In this document: in pieces, positions 8,870 to 19,196 of the stretch
How the letters are laid out: each line of letters begins with the position of its first letter
How positions within the stretch are numbered: position 1 is the first letter of the stretch
Assembly (NCBI GenBank): GCA_944322375.1
Contig: CALUOX010000002.1
Location: forward strand, 1-59,910
DNA length: 59,910 nt
Direction: 5' to 3'
DNA from: an uncultured Alistipes sp.
GTDB taxonomy: Bacteria > Bacteroidota > Bacteroidia > Bacteroidales > Rikenellaceae
Notes under the pieces: generated by a model
Seen by the model: the letters and a program-made list of their open reading frames with translations, nothing else
What the model was told of the DNA's origin: nothing
Database searches by the model: none
Position numbers and translations under genes: made by a program

Positions 8870-11230
8870 TTACTCCTTGAGATAAATCCGTTTCACACGG
8901 CCCGACACCGAGGTCATGATCTCATAGGGGATCGTGCCGAGCACGGCGGCCATTGCTTCGGGGGTGTTCCCCGCCGCCGGCGAGAAGACCAACGCTTCGT
9001 CACCTTCCGCCACGCCTTCAATGTCGGTAATATCCAACATGCAGCTGTCCATACAGATACGGCCGACGATGGGGGCCGGACGGCCCTTGACGAGCATCGA
9101 CCATGCGCCGCAGCCCAGATGGCGGTCCAGGCCGTCGGCATACCCGATCGGCACGGTTGCCGTCACCGTCGGACGGGTCAGCACACCGGCACGGCCGTAT
9201 CCGACCGTTTCGGGGGGTGCAAGCCGCTTGATCTGCACGATGCGCGTGCGCAGCGTCGAGACGGGATGCAGCGCCTCGTTGTGCTCGAATCCGAAGCCGT
9301 AGAGCCCCAACCCCAGGCGGCACATGTCATACTGCGCTTCGGGGAAACGCTCGATAGCGGCCGAATTGGCCGTATGACGCAGCACATCGTAGGGCAGCGC
9401 CTCTTTCAGTCGCGAACTCATACGGTCGAAACGCGCAATCTGCAACCGCGTGAAATCATCCTGCGAGGGGTCGTCCGACGTACAGAGATGTGCAAATACC
9501 GTTGCCGTGCGGAGACTTCTCCGCCGACGGCCGAGGGCTTCCAGCAGTGCCGGCAGCTCCTCCTCCATGAATCCGAGACGGTGCATGCCGGTATCGAGTT
9601 TGATATGGATCGGATAGTTCCGTTCGCCGTAGCGGTCAACGGCATCGGCGAACTCCGCAAGCGAATGCAGGTTGTAAATCTCCGGTTCGAGCCGGTTGGC
9701 CACCATGACGCCGAAGCTGTCGGCATCGGCATTAAGGACAACAATGGGCATCGAAATACCTCTTTCGCGCAGCAAAACGCCCTCGTCGGCAAATGCTACG
9801 GCGAGATAATCGACCCCTTGGTGCTGCAGCATCTGTGCGACTTCGAAATCTCCGGCGCCATAGCTCGAAGCCTTGACCATCGCCACAAGCCGCACACCCG
9901 GACGCAGCCGCGCACGGAAATAATTGAGATTGGAGATCATGGCATCCAGATCGACCTCCAGCACCGTCGTATGGCTGCGGCGCGAGAGGGCGTGTTCGAG
10001 CCTTTCGAAACGGCTGTCGCGGTTTCCCTTGAGCAGGACGGCGCGGCCGGCGATATCCGCACGGTCGATGCGGCGCAGATAGTCGTCGGTCGAGAGATAG
10101 AAAGCCTTGTCGCCTGTAAAGCGATCGGCCTGCGCCGAGAGATGCGGGCCGATGCCGATGACCTTCCCCACTCCGGCCGCCGCGACCATCGCTGCAACCC
10201 GCGCATAGAGTTCGTCGTCGGTCATGCCGCTTTGCAGAATATCCGAAAGGATCAGCGTCGTGGGACGTCCCGCCGCCACATTGTGGAGGTAGTCGAGGGC
10301 GATGGCCAACGAATTCATATCGGAGTTATAGGCGTCGTCGATCAACAGCGAACCGTTGATGCCCTCCTTCACTTCGAGCCGCATGGCAACGGGCTGCAGA
10401 CGCCCGAAATCGGGTTTCGGCTGCCCCATCATCTGCCAAAAGGCCTCCACAAGCTGCGAATTGCGCTCCGAAGCGCCATCGGCGAATCCTCCGCCGGCAT
10501 ACGGCGCGGCGTCCGTCAGTTCACGGCCGTCGGCATAGACCTCCCGCAGCATCGACGCCATCGGTTCGTAGGCGCCGTGATAGAGGATGCGGCGGGCATG
10601 CAGCCCCAGCAGGAGTTTCTCGGCACACTTCTCCTCCAGCGAAGCGAAATGCTCCTGATGGGCATCGCCCAACGAGGTGAAGAGCGTCACGTCGGGCGCG
10701 ATCATCCGTTCGAGCCGCGCCATTTCGCCGGGCTGCGAAATTCCCGCTTCGATCAGTGCGATCCGCTCGTCCCCCTCGATCATAAGGAGCGACAACGCCG
10801 CTCCCAACTGCGAATTGTAACTGCGCGGCGAACGGAAGAGTTTCAGGCCGGCGGGCGCCGTCTGGGCAATCCACTCCTTGACGACCGTCTTGCCGTTCGA
10901 GCCGGTTATCGCCACCACCGTACCCCGGAAACGGCTGCGCCAGTCGGCCGCGAGCCGCTGCAGGGCGTCGATGGCATTCTCGACCGTCACACAACCGGCA
11001 TCGGGTCCGGTCTCAACCGGACGTTCCGTCAAAAACGCCCTTACACCCCGTGCATACATCTCGCCCACATAGGCATGCGAATCGTGCCGCGCCCCTTTCA
11101 TGGCCACGAACAACGGCTCGGAGGCCATGTCGCAACTCCGGCTGTCGGTCACCACATCCCGCACATGCCGGTCCCGCCCTGTAAACGAGCCGCCGCAGAT
11201 ACGGGCAATTTCGCTCAAGGTATAGTCCAT
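8870..11230 (-). CDS. bifunctional MurF ligase / alanine racemase fusion
   Basis: A 786-residue fusion. Residues 1 to about 415 are MurF (UDP-MurNAc-tripeptide:D-Ala-D-Ala ligase), with the ATP-binding GSNGKT at 110-115 and the DDAYNS motif near 298-303. Residues about 420-786 are a fold-type III alanine racemase, with the PLP-binding Lys453 in VKASSYGAG and the VPIGYADG and GRICMDSCML motifs. The protein makes D-Ala and then adds D-Ala-D-Ala to the peptidoglycan precursor in the cytoplasm. Alr/MurF fusion is a known Bacteroidota arrangement, and the MurF half shows no motif loss here. It leads a short operon with the RsmI-like gene. Confidence 0.95.
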   Translation of the reverse strand: MDYTLSEIARICGGSFTGRDRHVRDVVTDSRSCDMASEPLFVAMKGARHDSHAYVGEMYARGVRAFLTERPVETGPDAGCVTVENAIDALQRLAADWRSRFRGTVVAITGSNGKTVVKEWIAQTAPAGLKLFRSPRSYNSQLGAALSLLMIEGDERIALIEAGISQPGEMARLERMIAPDVTLFTSLGDAHQEHFASLEEKCAEKLLLGLHARRILYHGAYEPMASMLREVYADGRELTDAAPYAGGGFADGASERNSQLVEAFWQMMGQPKPDFGRLQPVAMRLEVKEGINGSLLIDDAYNSDMNSLAIALDYLHNVAAGRPTTLILSDILQSGMTDDELYARVAAMVAAAGVGKVIGIGPHLSAQADRFTGDKAFYLSTDDYLRRIDRADIAGRAVLLKGNRDSRFERLEHALSRRSHTTVLEVDLDAMISNLNYFRARLRPGVRLVAMVKASSYGAGDFEVAQMLQHQGVDYLAVAFADEGVLLRERGISMPIVVLNADADSFGVMVANRLEPEIYNLHSLAEFADAVDRYGERNYPIHIKLDTGMHRLGFMEEELPALLEALGRRRRSLRTATVFAHLCTSDDPSQDDFTRLQIARFDRMSSRLKEALPYDVLRHTANSAAIERFPEAQYDMCRLGLGLYGFGFEHNEALHPVSTLRTRIVQIKRLAPPETVGYGRAGVLTRPTVTATVPIGYADGLDRHLGCGAWSMLVKGRPAPIVGRICMDSCMLDITDIEGVAEGDEALVFSPAAGNTPEAMAAVLGTIPYEIMTSVSGRVKRIYLKE

Positions 11231-11397
11231 CTCTCCCTCCTCTTTCTCTCTGGATTCCGAGGCCCCGTCTTCCCATATGCCGAGGTCTCATTTCATCGTA
11301 TGTTTTCGGGATCCTGCGCCCGCACATCCGTCATTCCGAATATTCCCGGCACGAATCACGGCCTTTCTCCCGTTGTTTCTCACTGCTTCGTCCGTAC

Positions 11398-13896
11398 TCA
11401 AGTACGGAAGGTCACCACCGTAATCCCTGCACCTCCACGGTCGGCATGTTCATCGACCGCACTCTCCACATCGGGAATCGTCCGCAGATAACGCCGTATC
11501 TCCTCCTTGAGGGCCCCTGTACCCTTTCCATGCAGGATCGTGACCGAACCGACACCCACCATCAGTGCATCGTCGATGAAATTCTGCACGGCTTCGACCG
11601 CTTCGGCAGCCCGCATGCCGCGCACATCGATATGATCCTTGAAATTGAGTTTCCGAGCCGACACATCGACCGACACGACCGTGCGGGGCGTTACGGGACG
11701 CATCGCCTCCCGATAGGCATTGTTCGACACCACCCGCAGCCGCTCCTTGTCAACCATCGTCAACAACTGTCCGAAAGCCACCTGCGCCTTGTTGCCCTTG
11801 ATCATCCGCACCTCGCCGGGCGTCTGCTGGCCTTCGAGCACCACCTTCGCACCGACCGTCACCTCACGCGGTTTTTCGGGTTCGGGCGAGGCAGCCTGCC
11901 CCGACGCAGCCGCTCCCTGCCGGCGCCGCTCCTCGCGGCGTTCCCGACGACGGCGCAAACGCTCCATCTCCCGTTCGATACGGGCCTCCTTCTCCGGATC
12001 TGCGGCATCCGGCTGTTCGACCTGCTCGCGGAACTCATCGAACTCCCGACGCACCAACCGCGTCGCTTCGCGCTCGGCCTGCGCCTCGCGGATCTCGCGG
12101 ATCGTCCGTTCGATCCGGCGGTTCGCTTCGGCCATCAGCTCCTTCGCTTCGGCCTTCGCCGCACGGATGATCTCGGCCCGTTCCTGCCGGATCCGCGCCA
12201 GCTGCGCCGCATAGCTCTGCTCCAGCTCCTCCACCTTGCGGTCGGTCTGCCGGATGCGGTTGCGCTTCTGCTCCCAGTAATGCCGGTCGCGCGCGATCTC
12301 CCGCAACTGCCGCTCCAGATTGATATGGTCCGTTCCCGCCTTGTCGCTCGCCGCACGGATGATATCTTCCGGCAATCCGATCTTGCGCGCGATCTCGATG
12401 GCAAACGAACTGCCGGGCTTGCCGATCTCCAGCTTGAACAACGGACGGATGTTCTGCACGTCGAACATCATCGCACCGTTGGCAATTCCTTCGGTGTTCG
12501 ACGCATAGTATTTGATATTGGCGTAGTGGGTCGTGATGACGCCGTAACAGCCGCGTTCGAGCAGCCGCTCCAGAATCGCCTCGGCAATCGCTCCGCCGAT
12601 GGTCGGCTCCGTACCCGAACCGAACTCGTCGATCAGCACCAGCGTACGGTCCGACGCTCCGGCCAGCATCTGCTTCATGTTGCGCAGATGCGACGAATAG
12701 GTCGAAAGATCGTCGTCGATCGACTGCTCGTCACCGATATCGATGAAGATCGACTGAAATACAGGAAGTTCCGACACCTCGGAGGCCGGCACCGGATAGC
12801 CGCACTGGAAAAGATACTGGATAAGCCCCGTCGTCTTCAGACAGACTGACTTGCCGCCTGCATTGGGGCCCGAAATCACGAGAATATGCTTGTTGCGGTC
12901 GAGCTGCAGGTCCAGCGGCACCACCTCGCGGCCCTGCGCCTGCAGCGTCTGCTGCAGCAAGGGGTGACGCGCCGTCCGCAGCTCCAGCCGGTCATCCGTC
13001 GATACGATCGGTTTTCCGGCCCTGTTGGCCAGCGCCCACCGGGCCTTGGCACGGATCATGTCGATCTCGGACAGATAGTCGCCCGCATCGGCAATCAGCT
13101 CCGCATCGGGACGGATCGACTCCGTAAACGTCGTAAGGACCCGTACCACCTCACGGCGCTCGGCATACTCCAACTCCTTGAGTTCGTTGTTGATCTCGAC
13201 CACCTCGACCGGCTCGATGTAGAACGTGCGGCCCGTCGCCGATTCATCGTGGATGAAGCCCTGCAACTTCCGTTTGTTGGCTGCCGCGACGGGGATAACC
13301 GTCCGGCCGTCACGGACCGACAGCACGGCATCGGCCTCGACGATTCCGGCCTGTTTGGCCCGCTGCAGCACCTGTTGCAGCCGTTTGGCAGCCTGTCCTT
13401 CGCGCTCGCGGATGGCACGGCGCACCTGCTGCAACTCGGGCGAAGCCGTATCCTTCACCTCTCCATAGGGATCAAGGATCGCATCGATCGCCCGCACGAT
13501 CTCGGGAAAGGTCGTCACACGCCGGCTCAACGCCCACAACCGCGGATAACGCTCCTCGCCACGCCCCAGCACAAATCCCGCAACGGCACCGACCGTTGCA
13601 AGGCCCCGACGCAACATTGCTGCTTCAGCGGCCAGGAGGTAACTTCCTTCGACACGGATTTTGGCGGCAAGAGGCGCCAGATCGGGATAATCGTCGTTCG
13701 GAAAATCGTGTTCGAGCATCAGCAGCGTCCGCATCTCGTCCATCGACGACAAACGGCGCTCGATCTCTTCCGCAGAGGTCGAAAAGCCCTCCTGTGCAAG
13801 TCGTTCCACGGCCGACGGCATCGAACACAAGGCCGACACCTGTTCACGGATACGGTCGAAACCGATCTTCTCTTCAAAATTGGCAGGATAGATCAT
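11398..13896 (-). CDS. mutS2: endonuclease MutS2
   Basis: An 832-residue MutS2. It has the core/lever region without the mismatch-recognition domain I of MutS, a P-loop at about residues 342-349 (GPNAGGKS), a DEFGSGT Walker B segment, a long charged coiled-coil (about 510-660) and a C-terminal Smr nuclease domain (IDVRGMRAAEA and HGKGTGAL). MutS2 does not take part in mismatch repair; characterised members suppress homologous recombination or rescue stalled ribosomes. It stands alone, with 167 bases to murF-alr and about 50 bases to the MCE gene. Confidence 0.95.
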   Translation of the reverse strand: MIYPANFEEKIGFDRIREQVSALCSMPSAVERLAQEGFSTSAEEIERRLSSMDEMRTLLMLEHDFPNDDYPDLAPLAAKIRVEGSYLLAAEAAMLRRGLATVGAVAGFVLGRGEERYPRLWALSRRVTTFPEIVRAIDAILDPYGEVKDTASPELQQVRRAIREREGQAAKRLQQVLQRAKQAGIVEADAVLSVRDGRTVIPVAAANKRKLQGFIHDESATGRTFYIEPVEVVEINNELKELEYAERREVVRVLTTFTESIRPDAELIADAGDYLSEIDMIRAKARWALANRAGKPIVSTDDRLELRTARHPLLQQTLQAQGREVVPLDLQLDRNKHILVISGPNAGGKSVCLKTTGLIQYLFQCGYPVPASEVSELPVFQSIFIDIGDEQSIDDDLSTYSSHLRNMKQMLAGASDRTLVLIDEFGSGTEPTIGGAIAEAILERLLERGCYGVITTHYANIKYYASNTEGIANGAMMFDVQNIRPLFKLEIGKPGSSFAIEIARKIGLPEDIIRAASDKAGTDHINLERQLREIARDRHYWEQKRNRIRQTDRKVEELEQSYAAQLARIRQERAEIIRAAKAEAKELMAEANRRIERTIREIREAQAEREATRLVRREFDEFREQVEQPDAADPEKEARIEREMERLRRRRERREERRRQGAAASGQAASPEPEKPREVTVGAKVVLEGQQTPGEVRMIKGNKAQVAFGQLLTMVDKERLRVVSNNAYREAMRPVTPRTVVSVDVSARKLNFKDHIDVRGMRAAEAVEAVQNFIDDALMVGVGSVTILHGKGTGALKEEIRRYLRTIPDVESAVDEHADRGGAGITVVTFRT

Positions 13897-13944
13897 AATA
13901 CCGGCACCACGATCAAGGATGCATACACATTACGCCGCACGGCA

Positions 13945-14934
13945 TCAGCGTACCGCCGGCAGGGAATCGGCTGCGGCAGCCGGTGCCGGAGTCGTCTTTT
14001 CGCTCTTGTCCTTTCGGCCGAAGAGCGAGAAATGAACATACCGCTTGGGATGCGCCTTCAGGTCTTCGAGCAACAGGGCAAGGTTGTCGCTCGCCGCGCG
14101 CAGCGACTCGTAGAGTTGCGGATCGTTCATCAGTCGTCCGACCGTACCCGTACCGTCGTTGATCCGCGCCACGGCGACGTTCAACTCCTCAAGCGTTGTC
14201 CGCAGTCCCGTCGCCAGCGAATCGATACCGGCATCGGCAAGCTGTTCGGAGAAACGGTCCATGTTGCCGAGCATCGACGAGAGGTGTTCGGAATTCTCAC
14301 CCAGTGCGGTCGAAAAACGGCTGATATTGTCCAGTGCGGTCCGCAGATCACCTTTCTCCTGCGAAAGGACTTCGTCCATCGTGCCGGAGATCGAATTCAG
14401 ATGCGCCAACGTTCCGTCGATGTGCGTTTTGTTGTCGCTCAGAATGGCGTTGACATTTTCGAGGGTTACGGTAAGGTTGTCCATCACACGGGTCAGACGC
14501 TCCTTGACATCGGCCAGCTCCGTGCCGGCAGCGGCCAACATGTCGCGGATCTCCGCCGCCTGGAGCGTATCCCCCTTGCGGAGCATTTCACTGCTGTGGC
14601 CCATCTCGATGGCGATCGCCTTGCCGCCCATCAGACCGTCCGTATAGATCCGGGCTTCGGAATCCTTCGGGATACGGAATTTCCGGCGCACGCTCAGCTG
14701 CAGCGTCACGTCCCGGTTGACCGAAGGCTCGAATTCGATCGCCGTCACCGTACCGACCTTCACGCCCTGAATGGTAACGGGCGTAGCGGTCTGGATACCG
14801 CTGATTTCGGGATACGACACATAATAGGGAATATTGCGGCTGAAGATATCGATTCCGCTCAGGAAACGCACACCGCCCCACAGGCATCCCAACATCACCA
14901 CGGCAAAAACGCCTATCTTAACCTCTCTTCTCAT
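13945..14934 (-). CDS. MCE/MlaD family lipid-transport protein
   Basis: A 329-residue protein with one N-terminal transmembrane anchor (about residues 7-25) and an MCE domain at about 35-115 (VTIQGVKVGTVTAIEF, then GLMGGKAIAIEMG). A long helical/coiled-coil region follows (about 120-300). MCE proteins form hexameric periplasmic channels that move lipids between membranes together with an ABC transporter; no MlaE/MlaF genes are adjacent. Downstream of the SPOR amidase gene by about 110 bases, it probably belongs to the same cell-envelope transcript. Confidence 0.9.
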   Translation of the reverse strand: MRREVKIGVFAVVMLGCLWGGVRFLSGIDIFSRNIPYYVSYPEISGIQTATPVTIQGVKVGTVTAIEFEPSVNRDVTLQLSVRRKFRIPKDSEARIYTDGLMGGKAIAIEMGHSSEMLRKGDTLQAAEIRDMLAAAGTELADVKERLTRVMDNLTVTLENVNAILSDNKTHIDGTLAHLNSISGTMDEVLSQEKGDLRTALDNISRFSTALGENSEHLSSMLGNMDRFSEQLADAGIDSLATGLRTTLEELNVAVARINDGTGTVGRLMNDPQLYESLRAASDNLALLLEDLKAHPKRYVHFSLFGRKDKSEKTTPAPAAAADSLPAVR

Positions 14935-15044
14935 AATCTTTCTTCAAAAAATTTACTCATTATCCCGTTGTCCCGCACGCGGCAATGACAGATGCACGCC
15001 GCCACGAAGGACTTCCAACCACCGGTCATCCAACCGGGATCCGG

Positions 15045-16247
15045 TTACTGCGCCACCGCATCACCTTCGTAACGCACGACATAGGCGTCACGGAAGCTCT
15101 TGCGTACAGCGGCAAGATCCGCTTTTGCCTCGGCCGCCGTGCGATAACGGCCCACACAATACTTGTAGCGATAACGCCCCTTGCTCCGCAATTCAATCAC
15201 CTTGTTCTTGTAGCTCTTGAATTGCCAGTCATTGGCCTTCAACGGCTTTGTACTGGCAAGAATCTGTATCGTATATCCCCTTTCAAGTTTTGCGTTCTTC
15301 TTCTCCGCACCTTTTGCCGTCGCAGCGGCCGCGTCCTTCGCCGCGGAGACCGCCGGTTTGGCCGCCGGTTCCTTAGATTCCGCCGAAGCCGCCGTGTCCG
15401 TCCGTCCCGCCTCCGGGACCTCGGCCCCGCTCGATACCGTCGCCGGCTCCTCCTCGATCAGCTGAATACCCTTGACAAAATTCACATAGTCCCGAACGGC
15501 ATTGAACAACGACCGTGCAATTTCGGTCTGACCCTTTTCGGAACACATGTAACGCAGCTCTTCGGGATTGGACATGAAACCGATCTCGGTAAGCACTCCG
15601 GGCATGTTCGTGGCATAAAGCACCTTGAGCAGCTGCGGCTTGACACCGCGCACATGACGCCCCGCCGCCTTGTAACTCTTCTGCACCAGATTGGCCATTG
15701 CCTCGCTGTATTCGCCGTACGTAAAACGCAGGTTCTCGATATAGGCGCGGACGATCGCGGCGGTTTTCTGATCGCTCATGTCGATGAACTCCTCCTTGTT
15801 GTTGGCAAAAAGCACTTCATCGTTGAGCCGTTTCTCGAGCGGACTCTCGCCCATGATAAGCGTCTCGACACCCCGTGCAGCCGTCGAACGCGCAGCATTC
15901 GTATGAATGGAGAGAAACAGGTCTCCTTCCGCCTTGTTGGCGATGTCGGCCCGCGCCTGCAGATCCTTCGTCAGCGACGTCGAGAACTGCTTGTCCGTTT
16001 TGCGCGTATAGACGACCTTCACTTCGGGCAGTTCTCGCTCGATCATCGCACCCAACTTGAGCGCAACCTTCAGATTGAGATCCTTCTCATAAACGCCGCG
16101 ATAGTGCGCCCCCGGGAAATTGGGGCCCCCGTGTCCGGCATCGATCACAATAACCCGGACGCCGCGCGCAATATTTTCCGCCATCACACCGTTCGCACAG
16201 AGTGCGAACACTACGCAAAACGACAGAAGAAAGACGAGACGTCGCAT
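15045..16247 (-). CDS. N-acetylmuramoyl-L-alanine amidase with C-terminal SPOR domain
   Basis: A 400-residue protein with an N-terminal signal peptide (residues 1-23). It carries an Amidase_3 domain with the zinc ligands His (VIDAGHGGPNFPG), Glu (VYEKDLNL) and His (LSIHTNAA), plus the catalytic Glu in LTEIGFMSNPEE. An Ala/Glu-rich linker leads to a SPOR domain (GYTIQILAS onward, about 308-385) that binds denuded glycan strands at division septa. It cuts the amide between MurNAc and the stem peptide during cell separation. It is divergent from lptD, and the two 5' regions share about 120 bases. Confidence 0.93.
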   Translation of the reverse strand: MRRLVFLLSFCVVFALCANGVMAENIARGVRVIVIDAGHGGPNFPGAHYRGVYEKDLNLKVALKLGAMIERELPEVKVVYTRKTDKQFSTSLTKDLQARADIANKAEGDLFLSIHTNAARSTAARGVETLIMGESPLEKRLNDEVLFANNKEEFIDMSDQKTAAIVRAYIENLRFTYGEYSEAMANLVQKSYKAAGRHVRGVKPQLLKVLYATNMPGVLTEIGFMSNPEELRYMCSEKGQTEIARSLFNAVRDYVNFVKGIQLIEEEPATVSSGAEVPEAGRTDTAASAESKEPAAKPAVSAAKDAAAATAKGAEKKNAKLERGYTIQILASTKPLKANDWQFKSYKNKVIELRSKGRYRYKYCVGRYRTAAEAKADLAAVRKSFRDAYVVRYEGDAVAQ

Positions 16248-16289
16248 GGCAAAAGTGGATTTGACTGTGGTGTATCTCTAAATTTTTAC

Positions 16290-16297
16290 TACCTTTG
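16290..16297 (+). promoter_or_regulatory. candidate -7 box for the lptD gene
   Basis: TACCTTTG matches the Bacteroidota -7 consensus TAnnTTTG. A -33 TTG at the usual 19-21-base distance is not clear; the nearest TTG lies 26 bases upstream. Transcription would start near 16304, giving a leader of about 67 bases that contains the hairpin at 16348-16367. Confidence 0.45.
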
Positions 16298-16347
16298 TCG
16301 GATGCAAAAACGGCTTCAGATCAGCACGAAGCCTTGATTTTTGCGGT

Positions 16348-16371
16348 TTTGCCGACTTGTCGGCAAAGGTA
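16348..16371. promoter_or_regulatory. hairpin and opposing -7 box abutting the lptD start codon
   Basis: TTTGCCGA-CTTG-TCGGCAAA is a perfect 8-bp stem with a 4-base loop ending four bases before the lptD ATG. Overlapping it on the minus strand, TACCTTTG (16371 to 16364) matches the -7 consensus and has a TTC 19 bases upstream where TTG is expected. It could therefore drive the amidase gene. Confidence 0.4.
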
Positions 16372-19196
16372 TGAATTTTTTTGGAATTTTGAAGCGTTTT
16401 TCGTTAAAATATCTCGCTGCGATCGCGACCGTCCTACTCTTCGCGGAGATGGTTTTCGGCTTTGCGCCGCATGCCGGCGTAAAAGCCCCCGGTCAATTCG
16501 CGGGAAACGACGGCGATACCCTGCTGGAAGAACGCTCCAACCAACGCCTCACACGCCGCGAACGCCGCAGACAGCGACGCCTCGCGACCGAAACGGGAGA
16601 GGACAGCCTTGTCATCGAACGGCTCGATTCGCTGCTGCTGCCGGCCGACTCGCTGCTGCGGGACGATTCACTGCGCATGCGCGGCGACACGACGCGCCGC
16701 GACACGACCCGGCGCAAAAAGAGCGGCGGATCCTTCCTCGAAGACGTCATGAGCGGAAAAAATACCGACTCGCTGGTCTATGACATCCGCAACAAGATGG
16801 TCTATATCTACAACGAGGGAGACGTCACCTATCAGGACATGAACCTCAAGGCGGACTTCATGCGGGTGAACATGGAGACCAAGGAGATCTATGCCTACGG
16901 CAAGGCCGACACCGTCGACGGCGTTCCCACCCCTACGCGGCCGGAGTTCACCGAAGGCTCCGCATCGCCCTACATGATGGATACGATCACCTACAATTTC
17001 AAGTCTGGCAAGGCGAAGATCAAGGGTGTCGCGACACAGGAGGGTGACGGCTGGCTCATCGGCGGCAGCGTGAAGAAGATGCCCGACAACAACGTCAACA
17101 TCCAGGGCGGCAAATATACGACCTGCGACCAGACCGACCACCCGCACTTCTATCTTGCAATGACCAAGGCCAAGGTCATTCCCGGCAAGAAAGTCGTCAC
17201 GGGACCCGCCTATCTGGTCATGGAAGATGTCCCGATCTACATACTCGGTATTCCCGAAGGATTTTTCCCGATCAGTTCGGGGCCCAAATCGGGCTTTCTG
17301 ATGCCGACCTACGGCGAAGACGGGCAGCGGGGCTTCTTCTTCCGCGATTTCGGCTACTACTTCACGCTGGGACAGCACATGGACCTCTCGCTGACGGGCG
17401 GCATCTACACGCTGGGCTCCTGGGAGGCCGCCGCCGCTTCGCGCTACATCAAGCGCTACAAATACACGGGCAACTTCAACGCCCAGTTCTCGAGCGTCCG
17501 TACGGGTGAGAAGGGTGAACCCGACTTCCTCAAGCAGAACAGCTTCCGCCTGCAGTGGACCCATTCGCAGGATGCAAAGGCCAACCCCGGCTCGACCTTC
17601 TCGGCCTCGGTAAACTTTGCAACGAGCGGGTACAGCAAATATGCCGCAACAACGATCAACGACATTCTCCAGACACAGACCAACTCGACGATCTCCTATT
17701 CAAAGAGCTGGGCCGGCACGCCGTTCTCGCTCTCGATGAACATGGCCGTCTCGCAGAACTCGAATCAGGCGACGATCTCGATGACGCTGCCCAACGTGGT
17801 CTTCAACGTATCCCGTTTCTACCCCTTCAAACGCAAGGAGGTACAGGGCAAGGAGCGGTGGTACGAAAAGATCTCGATGCAGTACACGGGCAAGATGACG
17901 AACTCGGTCTCGACGACCGAATCGGAGATCTTCACGAAGCAGACGCTGCAGAACATGCGCAACGGTATCGAACATTCGATTCCGGTCTCGGCATCGTTCA
18001 ACCTCTTCAACTACATCAACGTCTCGCCGTCGTTCAACTACACCGAGAAGTGGTATTTCAAGAAGCAGGAGCGCGAATGGAGCCCCGTAACCAACTCGGT
18101 GCGCTACCTCGATCCGGAATACGGATTCTACCGTCTGTACAACTACCAGACGTCGGTCAATGCCTCGACAACCGTTTACGGCATGTATCAGTTCAAGAAG
18201 AAGACGAGCAAGATCCAGGCGATCCGACACACATTGACACCGTCGGTGGGCTTCTCCTACGCGCCCGACTTCTCCAAACAGAAATACGGCTATTACAAGA
18301 CCGTGCAGACCGACTCTACGGGACGCTTCCAGGTCTATTCGCCCTTCTCGGACAATGCCTACGGCGTTCCATCCTCGGGCCAGTCGATGGCACTGAACTT
18401 TTCGCTGTCGCAGACTCTTGAGATGAAGGTGCTGTCGAAACGCGACACCTCGGGCATCAAGAAGATCAAACTGATCGACAACTTCTCATTGAGTGCCTCG
18501 TACAACTTCCTGGCGGACTCGATGAAACTTTCGACCATACCGGTACAGTTCCGCACGACGCTGTTCGGCACGAACTTCGGCATCCAGCTCAATGCCACGC
18601 TCGATCCGTATCGCGTCACGCCGCAGGGCGTCCGAATCAACAAGCTCTTCTTCCCGGGCCGTATCGTTTCGACGGGCTGGTCGTTCGGCTACACGTTCAA
18701 ATCACGGCAGGACAACTCCACGCCGGCCATCAACGACATCAACAGCATTCCGCCGGAATATGCCAATCCGTTCTACGATCCCTACGGCATCCTCGATCCG
18801 GTATTGCGAAGGCAGTACATGGCACAATCATACTACGACTTCTCACTGCCCTGGAATCTGGGATTCAACTATACGGTTTCGTATTCGATCAGCTACGTCA
18901 ACAACGGCACGACGGGCTATCGCAAGAACATCACGCAGAACGTGGGATTCAACGGCAGCGTCAACCTCACGCCGAAGATGGGTATCACGTTCCAGGGCGG
19001 TTACGACATCAAGGAGAACAAGCTGACGACCTCGTCGGTAAGCATATCGCGGGATCTGCACTGCTGGCAGATGTCGTTTTCATGGATTCCGTTCGGCGCC
19101 CACCGCAGCTGGAGTTTCAATATCGGCGTCAAGGCGGCATCGCTTGCCGATCTGAAGTACGACAAGAGTCAGTCGATGTACGACAACATGTATTGA
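16371..19196 (+). CDS. LPS-assembly outer-membrane protein, LptD-like
   Basis: A 941-residue protein with a signal segment (about 1-33) and a Ser/Arg/Asp-rich linker. An N-terminal OstA-like beta-jellyroll region follows (MVYIYNEGDVTYQDMNLKAD, then repeated short strands to about residue 290), and then a long beta-barrel with many alternating aromatic/polar strands, such as FSLSMNMAVSQNSNQATISM. This is the Bacteroidota form of LptD, which inserts lipopolysaccharide into the outer leaflet. The ATG at 16371 (MNFFGILKRF) is chosen over one ten codons upstream because it gives a compact signal peptide. No LptE partner is next to it. Confidence 0.9.
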   Translation: MNFFGILKRFSLKYLAAIATVLLFAEMVFGFAPHAGVKAPGQFAGNDGDTLLEERSNQRLTRRERRRQRRLATETGEDSLVIERLDSLLLPADSLLRDDSLRMRGDTTRRDTTRRKKSGGSFLEDVMSGKNTDSLVYDIRNKMVYIYNEGDVTYQDMNLKADFMRVNMETKEIYAYGKADTVDGVPTPTRPEFTEGSASPYMMDTITYNFKSGKAKIKGVATQEGDGWLIGGSVKKMPDNNVNIQGGKYTTCDQTDHPHFYLAMTKAKVIPGKKVVTGPAYLVMEDVPIYILGIPEGFFPISSGPKSGFLMPTYGEDGQRGFFFRDFGYYFTLGQHMDLSLTGGIYTLGSWEAAAASRYIKRYKYTGNFNAQFSSVRTGEKGEPDFLKQNSFRLQWTHSQDAKANPGSTFSASVNFATSGYSKYAATTINDILQTQTNSTISYSKSWAGTPFSLSMNMAVSQNSNQATISMTLPNVVFNVSRFYPFKRKEVQGKERWYEKISMQYTGKMTNSVSTTESEIFTKQTLQNMRNGIEHSIPVSASFNLFNYINVSPSFNYTEKWYFKKQEREWSPVTNSVRYLDPEYGFYRLYNYQTSVNASTTVYGMYQFKKKTSKIQAIRHTLTPSVGFSYAPDFSKQKYGYYKTVQTDSTGRFQVYSPFSDNAYGVPSSGQSMALNFSLSQTLEMKVLSKRDTSGIKKIKLIDNFSLSASYNFLADSMKLSTIPVQFRTTLFGTNFGIQLNATLDPYRVTPQGVRINKLFFPGRIVSTGWSFGYTFKSRQDNSTPAINDINSIPPEYANPFYDPYGILDPVLRRQYMAQSYYDFSLPWNLGFNYTVSYSISYVNNGTTGYRKNITQNVGFNGSVNLTPKMGITFQGGYDIKENKLTTSSVSISRDLHCWQMSFSWIPFGAHRSWSFNIGVKAASLADLKYDKSQSMYDNMY

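Noticed and set aside
8858..11491. 877-codon plus-strand open frame opposite murF-alr
   Set aside because: Shadow of the fusion gene; no signature motifs.
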